DNA of 5,134 nucleotides from Euryarchaeota archaeon UBA229. GTDB taxonomy: Archaea; Thermoplasmatota; Poseidoniia; Poseidoniales; Poseidoniaceae. The notes under the pieces were generated by a model. That model was not told where the DNA came from. It saw only the letters and a list, made by a program, of their open reading frames with translations, and searched no databases. The stretch is from positions 1-5,134 of the forward strand of contig DAUW01000089.1 in assembly GCA_002505355.1 (NCBI GenBank), read 5' to 3'. Of this stretch, positions 1-4,124 are shown piece after piece (position 1 is the stretch's first letter; every line of letters starts with the position of its first letter). A program made the position numbers and the translations under genes.

Positions 1-590
1 TCAAGATTTCCGATAGTGGCTTGTGTGTGGGCGACATCAGCCATGGATTCCATCAATCCTTCGCGATCGTCTAACTTGGTCAAAATCTCTAATCTACGGG
101 TACCATGGACGAGCGCCGCATCATGTCTATTTTGACGTTTTTCACAGGCTTCCAAAACCGCTAAGCTGTACACGATTCCAGTCTGGTCATCTTGTTGCTC
201 CCGAACTCGCATAGAACGATTAGTAAATATCATGCAGTCATCATATTTTTCCATGCTTAGATACATCAAACCTACGTGATGTAAGACGGCCGCTGCGAGC
301 GGCTTTCCGGGCTCCAGTTTTTCGGCTGAGGCGGCTAATTCGACGAAATTATCAATTGGCGATTGTTGCCTCTTTAACTGTTCAAATTTAACCCAGCCTG
401 ATTCTAAGTCATCGGCGGCAGAGGTTTCGGCGTGCGCTAATAGACGGTCAACAAGCTCGAAGTTTTCAAGCTCTTCGGCGAGCGGAATCAGTCTCAAGGC
501 TAGTGGTGCGTTAACATTGTCAATTGCCCCACCTTTGGTAAGCATGTCGATGATTCGCATAGCCTGTTCCGGGCTAACCTCCCCGTTCAT
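1..590 (-). CDS. Tetratricopeptide-like repeat protein (C-terminus beyond window)
   Basis: The frame is open from an ATG at 588-590 to the left edge, giving 196 residues without a stop; the protein's C-terminal part lies outside the window. An in-frame TAG two codons upstream fixes the ATG as the earliest usable start. The protein is alpha-helical, Ala/Leu/Glu-rich, with no signal peptide or membrane segment, so probably cytoplasmic. Residues about 98-135 (LHHVGLMYLSMEKYDDCMIF) and 139-175 have the spacing of small and large residues of TPR helix pairs, and a further unit seems to begin near 178. TPR arrays are protein-protein binding scaffolds, so partner and role cannot be told from this part. 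The first 60 residues are also helical, with a short LAEELENFELVDRLLAHAE stretch that could be a degenerate repeat. The gene is divergent from the DNase gene, with 85 bases between the starts. I am confident it is a real gene and fairly confident of the TPR fold. Confidence 0.8.
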   Translation of the reverse strand, partial: MNGEVSPEQAMRIIDMLTKGGAIDNVNAPLALRLIPLAEELENFELVDRLLAHAETSAADDLESGWVKFEQLKRQQSPIDNFVELAASAEKLEPGKPLAAAVLHHVGLMYLSMEKYDDCMIFTNRSMRVREQQDDQTGIVYSLAVLEACEKRQNRHDAALVHGTRRLEILTKLDDREGLMESMADVAHTQATIGNL

Positions 591-675
591 GGCCTAGCGA
601 AGGACAGCACATGAATAACTCCTTGCAAGTGGTTTGCCAATAAATATTGATAATGCAAACCTGTTTGGCTTTACC
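591..675. promoter_or_regulatory. Divergent intergenic promoter region with short inverted repeats
   Basis: This gap serves two divergent genes. On the plus strand, taaatatt at 641-648 is TATA-like and centred about 31 nt before the DNase ATG at 676, so transcription would begin only a few bases before the start codon. On the minus strand, the weaker GTTATT near 614-619 lies about 27 nt before the ATG at 590. Two symmetrical elements sit here: the perfect palindrome CTTGCAAG (622-629), and GTTTGC (632-637) matched by GCAAAC (655-660), which bracket the TATA-like box. The inner sequence CAATA-AA-TATTG (638-649) is also symmetrical. An operator role is inferred; arms this short can arise by chance. 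Confidence 0.45.
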
Positions 676-1638
676 ATGGGTTCGCTAGACGGTTACCTTC
701 AAGCGCTCAGCTTGGTAGCTATATTGATACTCGCACCCATGACCTTACACCTGATAATACACCAAGAGGAAAACACCGTTATTGTATTTGTTGAACAGGA
801 AATCGAAGATGAGGATGAAGACGATCCTCTAGGTCGAGATGTTCCGCAATTGAACCGTACCGAAGTCGCTCGAATTGCCACTTTCAACATCAAAGTATTT
901 GGTAAAACGAAGATGAGTAAACCGGATGTTGTTAGTCAATTGGTTGATACAGTTCTACAGTACGACATGGTTGCGATACAAGAAATAAAAGACATAGATC
1001 AAACGGTACCATACGAGTTTCTGTCAGCAATAAACAATGTCTCTGGAGACACCTGGAACATGTCCTTGAGTCCGAGAAGCGGGATGCAGGAAGATGACCA
1101 GTCATCGCAGGAACAGTACGCTTACTATTACAATACCAGTGTGTTTAGACAAATAGGCAGCGGGAGTCTATACAACGATAGCGCAAGTGATTATTTCCAA
1201 AGAGAACCGTATGTTGCAAAATTCGAACTGTTAAATGTGAGTGGTAACAGTTCTGGTTTTGACTTCACAGTATTTACAGTTCATACCAAACCCGCAGCTG
1301 CTTTGGCCGAAATCGATGCACTACACACGGTAATAGAGAGTTATCGCGAGAATAACACTCTTGAAACCGACTTGATATTATTGGGCGACCTTAACGCTGA
1401 CTGCAGTTATGCCACAGCACAGGAATTGTGGGAGTCGCCAATGCGTATGTCTCAATACCACTGGTTAGTGCATGATTTGGCAGATACAACAGTTTCATCG
1501 ACAGATTGTGCATACGATAGAATAGTGACTCTGGATAATCTAAACGGCAGATTAGTTGGCTCATGGGGCATTGATACAACAATCACCGATACCAACGTAT
1601 CGGACCACTATCCAGTGTGGTTTGACTTGTATCGTTGA
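676..1638 (+). CDS. Membrane-anchored extracellular deoxyribonuclease I (DNase I family)
   Basis: A divalent-metal endonuclease of the endonuclease/exonuclease/phosphatase fold that should cut extracellular DNA. With the ATG at 676 it has 320 residues. It has a short N-terminus, one membrane segment (about 7-29), an acidic linker (40-50, EQEIEDEDEDD), and then a catalytic domain from about 64 to the end, close to the size of mature animal DNase I (about 260). By recalled bovine DNase I numbering, N7, E39, E78, H134, D168, N170, D212, D251 and H252 correspond to N71, E103, E146, H203, D238, N240, D281, D310 and H311. Motifs: ATFNIKVFGKTKMS, AIQEIKD, QREPYVAKF, GDLNADCSY, STDCAYDRIV and SDHYPV. 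The only two cysteines (C243, C278) match the essential DNase I disulfide; the second, dispensable disulfide is absent. Nine N-X-S/T sequons suggest a glycosylated surface protein. A TTG at 634 would add 14 residues, but the ATG fits the TATA-like box better. Function is near certain; topology is inferred. Confidence 0.93.
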   Translation: MGSLDGYLQALSLVAILILAPMTLHLIIHQEENTVIVFVEQEIEDEDEDDPLGRDVPQLNRTEVARIATFNIKVFGKTKMSKPDVVSQLVDTVLQYDMVAIQEIKDIDQTVPYEFLSAINNVSGDTWNMSLSPRSGMQEDDQSSQEQYAYYYNTSVFRQIGSGSLYNDSASDYFQREPYVAKFELLNVSGNSSGFDFTVFTVHTKPAAALAEIDALHTVIESYRENNTLETDLILLGDLNADCSYATAQELWESPMRMSQYHWLVHDLADTTVSSTDCAYDRIVTLDNLNGRLVGSWGIDTTITDTNVSDHYPVWFDLYR

Positions 1639-1639
1639 A

Positions 1640-2455
1640 TCAAATACTCCGTAATCGGCCGCCATCGACCGCTAGTGACACTCCTCTAATTGCTCCAGCC
1701 ACAGGTAGTGCAAGATAAGTGACTGCAGCAGCAGTCTCCAGTGGGTCAACCAGTCGTTCTATGGGCACTTGATTCATCCAATCGTCGTGTATTTCAGCAT
1801 GTGATTTACCAGTTTTTTTGTTGATAGAATCTGCTAAGCTACTCAACCTATCCGTGTCGGTAAACCCAGGCAGGACATTGTTGATGGTAATGCAGGGATG
1901 GAGTTCCCTCGAAAGGGATTTAGCCCAACTTGCCATCGCCCCACGCAAAGTGTTTGAAAGCCCTAGATTTGGTATTGGTTCCTTTGCTGAAGTAGAGATG
2001 ATTTGGATAATGCGGCCGTAACCAGCCGCTTCCATTCCAGGCACCAATAATTTGGTTATTTGGTGTGCAGCATGCAAGTGTCTAGTGAATGGCGCGTGAA
2101 AATCGTCAACTGAATTTTTCAGAAGTGGCCCTCCTGGGGGGCCTCCTGAATTATTAATAAGAATGTGAACAGGACCGTTGTTCTCCAAAATCGTCTTGAT
2201 TGCTTCATCAATGGTTGAAAGTTTCTCTAAGTCAATTGGATAGTGGGAAATTTTGCCGCTAGAATATTGGGCAATCTCTTGCGTCAACTCACTCAATGAA
2301 TCCTCGTTACGGGCACATAGAGTAACATCGGCCCCGGCCATCGCCATCATTTTTGCCGTAGCGGCACCAATACCTTTACTGGCACCAAATACCAAAGCAT
2401 GTTTGCCGTACAAGGCAGTTTTTGAAAAAGGAAAACCATCAGCCAATAGGTCCAT
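1640..2455 (-). CDS. Short-chain dehydrogenase/reductase (SDR) with atypical active site
   Basis: An NAD(P)-dependent oxidoreductase of the classical SDR fold, 271 residues from the ATG at 2455; a GTG at 2461 would add two, and an in-frame TGA lies four codons before it. Numbered from the GTG: nucleotide-binding GASKGIG at 26-32, NNSGGPPGG at 103-111, catalytic-region serines STS at 156-158, the PGF turn at 198-200 and the closing VDGG at 265-268, all in the expected order for FabG-like enzymes. The usual YxxxK is replaced by S-N-T-L-R at 169-173, so both the catalytic tyrosine and lysine are missing. As I recall, an SDR subgroup carrying L-x-L-S-N-x-x-R is widespread in bacteria, so this is probably a natural variant, not a decayed gene. 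The substrate is unknown; 3-oxoacyl reductase is the label such proteins often receive, but should not be assumed. It lies downstream of the hydrolase and converges on the DNase gene, with one base between the stops. Confidence 0.88.
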   Translation of the reverse strand: MDLLADGFPFSKTALYGKHALVFGASKGIGAATAKMMAMAGADVTLCARNEDSLSELTQEIAQYSSGKISHYPIDLEKLSTIDEAIKTILENNGPVHILINNSGGPPGGPLLKNSVDDFHAPFTRHLHAAHQITKLLVPGMEAAGYGRIIQIISTSAKEPIPNLGLSNTLRGAMASWAKSLSRELHPCITINNVLPGFTDTDRLSSLADSINKKTGKSHAEIHDDWMNQVPIERLVDPLETAAAVTYLALPVAGAIRGVSLAVDGGRLRSI

Positions 2456-2480
2456 GTTCACGCCAATCGGTCATTAGACA

Positions 2481-2490
2481 TATTATTATT
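2481..2490 (-). promoter_or_regulatory. Possible TATA-like box for the SDR gene
   Basis: The minus strand reads AATAATAATA here, just after the hydrolase stop codon and centred about 30 nt before the ATG at 2455 (25 nt before the GTG at 2461). That spacing suits an archaeal promoter, so the SDR gene may be transcribed alone as well as from the hydrolase promoter. The run is simple AT-rich sequence in a short gap, so the evidence is weak. Confidence 0.3.
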
Positions 2491-2492
2491 CA

Positions 2493-3239
2493 TCACAACC
2501 AATCTAATATCGCGTTGAGTTGTACTAGCCAGTCGTCACTGGCTGCATCAATTATTGTGTAGTGGTTACCTGGCAGCCACAACTTTTGAACATCCGCACC
2601 TTTAGCCTCCATTACTCTTGCATAGGCCACTGATTGAGAAATTGGCACTTCATCATCAGTCTCACCATGGATTAGCAACACCGGTGCAATTGGCGGGTTA
2701 TCAACAGGGTTCAGGTTTGACCACAATTTGGTATCCTCCTCGGGAGAGCAACCAATCCAGCGTCTGACAGCATCACCGTCGTCGGATAGTTTAGCATGGT
2801 CGGAGCCAACTAAATCCGTAATTGGCGCCTGAGCAATCGCCAACCATGGTTTTCTTTCCCCTTTAGCGGCTAATATTAATGCAAGCTGACCTCCCGCAGA
2901 ATGTCCCATGACCATTGACCGCATAATGTCAATTCCGGGTATTAGCGCTAATTGCCCCCAGGCTCGCATGACATCGGAGATGGTGTCCATCCACACTCCC
3001 TGTTCATCTTTCGACCATCGCTTAAATTCGATATTCCAAGCAGCCACCCCTGCCTCTGCCAAATCCTCAGCGATAGGTTTCATCAATTCAAGATCGTACT
3101 TGTCTTTCCAAAATCCACCGTGGATAAGCATGACACAGGGGATGCCGTGTTCTGTTTCGAATGGAGAGTTTATGTCCGGCATGTACAGGTCAGCAAATTG
3201 CCAGGCTTCAGCACCCCACTGCATTCTGTCTACTGCCAT
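2493..3239 (-). CDS. Alpha/beta hydrolase (esterase / arylformamidase-like)
   Basis: A serine hydrolase of 248 residues with a complete catalytic set and no signal peptide, hence probably cytoplasmic. It shows the oxyanion-hole motif HGGFW at 40-44, nucleophile elbow GHSAGG at 112-117 (Ser114), HGETDDEVP at 191-199 with Asp195 as the likely acid, and LPGNHYTII at 222-230 with His226. The HGGFWKDKYDLELM stretch followed by AAWNIEFKR resembles the hormone-sensitive-lipase/kynurenine-formamidase branch; enzymes of this branch cleave small esters or N-formyl amides. The exact substrate cannot be read from sequence, and no other kynurenine-pathway gene is present, so a kynB label is not justified. 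The ATG at 3239 is the only plausible start: an in-frame TAG lies upstream with no ATG, GTG or TTG between. The SDR gene follows after about 30 bases on the same strand, suggesting one operon and possibly consecutive reactions. The gene is divergent from the peroxidase gene. Confidence 0.9.
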   Translation of the reverse strand: MAVDRMQWGAEAWQFADLYMPDINSPFETEHGIPCVMLIHGGFWKDKYDLELMKPIAEDLAEAGVAAWNIEFKRWSKDEQGVWMDTISDVMRAWGQLALIPGIDIMRSMVMGHSAGGQLALILAAKGERKPWLAIAQAPITDLVGSDHAKLSDDGDAVRRWIGCSPEEDTKLWSNLNPVDNPPIAPVLLIHGETDDEVPISQSVAYARVMEAKGADVQKLWLPGNHYTIIDAASDDWLVQLNAILDWL

Positions 3240-3288
3240 GTAAGTCGCAATGATGCTCCATCTATCATGATTGCTAGCCTAAACGATA

Positions 3289-3295
3289 GTATAAG
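3289..3295 (+). promoter_or_regulatory. TATA-like box of the peroxidase gene
   Basis: The sequence gtataag is centred 28 nt before the ATG at 3320, the spacing expected if transcription starts at or just before the start codon. No Shine-Dalgarno-like purine run lies 5-10 nt before the ATG. The same AT-rich core read on the minus strand (CTTATAC) lies about 52 nt before the hydrolase ATG at 3239 and could serve that gene with a leader of roughly 25 nt. The weaker ATCATGAT at 3264-3271 is the other candidate for the hydrolase. Confidence 0.5.
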
Positions 3296-3319
3296 AGTGA
3301 TAGGTTAAAGTTGTAAATA

Positions 3320-3778
3320 ATGTCAAATGTACTTGATGTAGAATTCCTCGACATGGATGGAAAAACACAAACACTGAGAAAATTGAGTAATGAGGATACC
3401 AAGCAGTGGCTAGTTGTCAATGTAGCGAGCAGGTGCGGATTAACCCGGCACTATACTAGCCTGCAGCAGGTTTCACAGCTTGATGATGTGGTAGTAGTTG
3501 GCTTTCCATGTAACCAATTCGGTGGTCAAGAACCAGGCTCTCACCAACAAATATGTGATTTTACCAGTGATAAGTACGGCGTGACATTTCCACTAATGGC
3601 AAAAATAGATGTTAACGGGCAGGGCCAGGCATTATTATTCAAAAAATTAACCGCTGTCAGCGGTATTGATGGTCATGAGGGGCCAATTCGCTGGAATTTC
3701 GAAAAATTTGTGGTCGACTCTGATGGAAACATCACGCGTCATGCTCCGCAAGCAAAACCAAGTGACATCATCCAATAA
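3320..3778 (+). CDS. Cysteine-type glutathione peroxidase family protein (thiol peroxidase)
   Basis: A thioredoxin-fold peroxidase of 152 residues that reduces hydrogen peroxide or organic hydroperoxides, probably in the cytoplasm since no signal peptide is seen. The family tetrad is present: peroxidatic Cys39 in NVASRCGLT (a cysteine, not selenocysteine), Gln70 in GFPCNQFGGQEP (61-72), and Trp125-Asn126 in WNFEKF. The loop before WNFEKF is short, as in monomeric Cys-type enzymes, which mostly use thioredoxin despite the name. Only three cysteines exist: 39, 64 and 79. In ungapped alignment with recalled E. coli BtuE (QEPGSDEEIKTYCTTTWGVTF), the usual resolving cysteine falls on Thr82, while Cys79 lies one helical turn earlier. 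The protein ends about 11 residues sooner after WNFEKF than BtuE, so most of the last helix is missing. The start follows a TATA-like box. A bacterial origin is plausible but untested. Confidence 0.93.
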   Translation: MSNVLDVEFLDMDGKTQTLRKLSNEDTKQWLVVNVASRCGLTRHYTSLQQVSQLDDVVVVGFPCNQFGGQEPGSHQQICDFTSDKYGVTFPLMAKIDVNGQGQALLFKKLTAVSGIDGHEGPIRWNFEKFVVDSDGNITRHAPQAKPSDIIQ

Positions 3779-3785
3779 ACAACCG

Positions 3786-3791
3786 TTTATA
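3786..3791 (+). promoter_or_regulatory. TATA-like box of the small basic protein gene
   Basis: The hexamer tttata is centred 26-27 nt before the ATG at 3815, the textbook archaeal TATA-to-start distance for a leaderless transcript. It begins 8 nt after the peroxidase stop codon, so the small gene appears to have its own promoter rather than depending only on read-through. No Shine-Dalgarno motif precedes the ATG. Confidence 0.5.
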
Positions 3792-3814
3792 CCGACTAGA
3801 GCGTTGTAAAGCAT

Positions 3815-4051
3815 ATGGTCGACTGGAACTTAGATGCAGGTGTGTCTACAGATATTAACCGCTTGAAAACTCAACATAATGCTGCAAGACCCAGTAGGAA
3901 GCGTGGACCCCTTGGGATAAGAAAATCAAGACCCTTAGTCGAGGTTAGTCAACAATATACCACATATTCGGGTGGAAGTCGCAGGAAACAATCAATCATC
4001 AAAATCAAGAGAGCCAAACGTAATGAATACGGCGAAGTAGTCAGACAATAA
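3815..4051 (+). CDS. Small, highly basic protein of unknown function
   Basis: I do not recognise this 78-residue protein. It has 18 Lys/Arg against 6 Asp/Glu, a net charge near +12, no cysteine, no signal peptide and no membrane segment. Basic clusters are RPSRKR (25-30), IRKSR (35-39), SRRKQ (55-59) and IKIKRAKRN (62-70). A Gly/Ser/Tyr-rich stretch (QQYTTYSGGS, 46-55) between them suggests flexibility. The composition fits binding to nucleic acid or the ribosome, but that is inference; the charge pattern is the only clue. Support for a real gene comes from the ATG placed 26-27 nt after a clear TATA-like box, the tight fit between flanking genes (36 nt after the peroxidase stop, 73 nt before the next start) and the absence of any better reading frame. 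It stands in tandem with the peroxidase and the secreted repeat protein, with no clear functional tie to either. Confidence 0.7.
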   Translation: MVDWNLDAGVSTDINRLKTQHNAARPSRKRGPLGIRKSRPLVEVSQQYTTYSGGSRRKQSIIKIKRAKRNEYGEVVRQ

Positions 4052-4089
4052 TTACGCATCTAGATTAAACCAAACGAAACTCCGCAATC

Positions 4090-4095
4090 AATAAA
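4090..4095 (+). promoter_or_regulatory. Possible TATA-like box of the secreted repeat protein gene
   Basis: The hexamer aataaa is centred about 32 nt before the ATG at 4125, slightly farther than at the neighbouring genes. It lies in the 73-base gap after the small basic protein gene, which otherwise shows only AT-rich sequence and no terminator hairpin. It is a weaker match than the boxes at 3289 and 3786. Confidence 0.3.
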
Positions 4096-4124
4096 GCCAA
4101 AGCAGACCTAGGTTGAATGATAAA

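Noticed and set aside
23..214. Plus-strand open frame of 63 codons
   Set aside because: It lies wholly antisense to the TPR-like gene, whose frame is continuous and protein-like. It has no recognisable motif and an implausible composition.
611..643. Ten-codon ORF starting at an ATG before the DNase gene
   Set aside because: It is too short, has no conserved feature and lies across the promoter elements. It was considered as a leader peptide, but nothing supports that.
1636..1642. Shared terminator between the convergent DNase and SDR genes
   Set aside because: Only one base separates the stop codons and no hairpin or T-run is visible there, so no terminator is called.
2908..3308. Two plus-strand frames of 111 and 118 codons opposite the hydrolase
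   Set aside because: Both are antisense to a complete alpha/beta hydrolase with all catalytic motifs, and show no domain signature.
3434..3436. Selenocysteine site in the peroxidase
   Set aside because: The peroxidatic position is encoded by TGC (cysteine), not TGA, so no selenocysteine insertion is needed.
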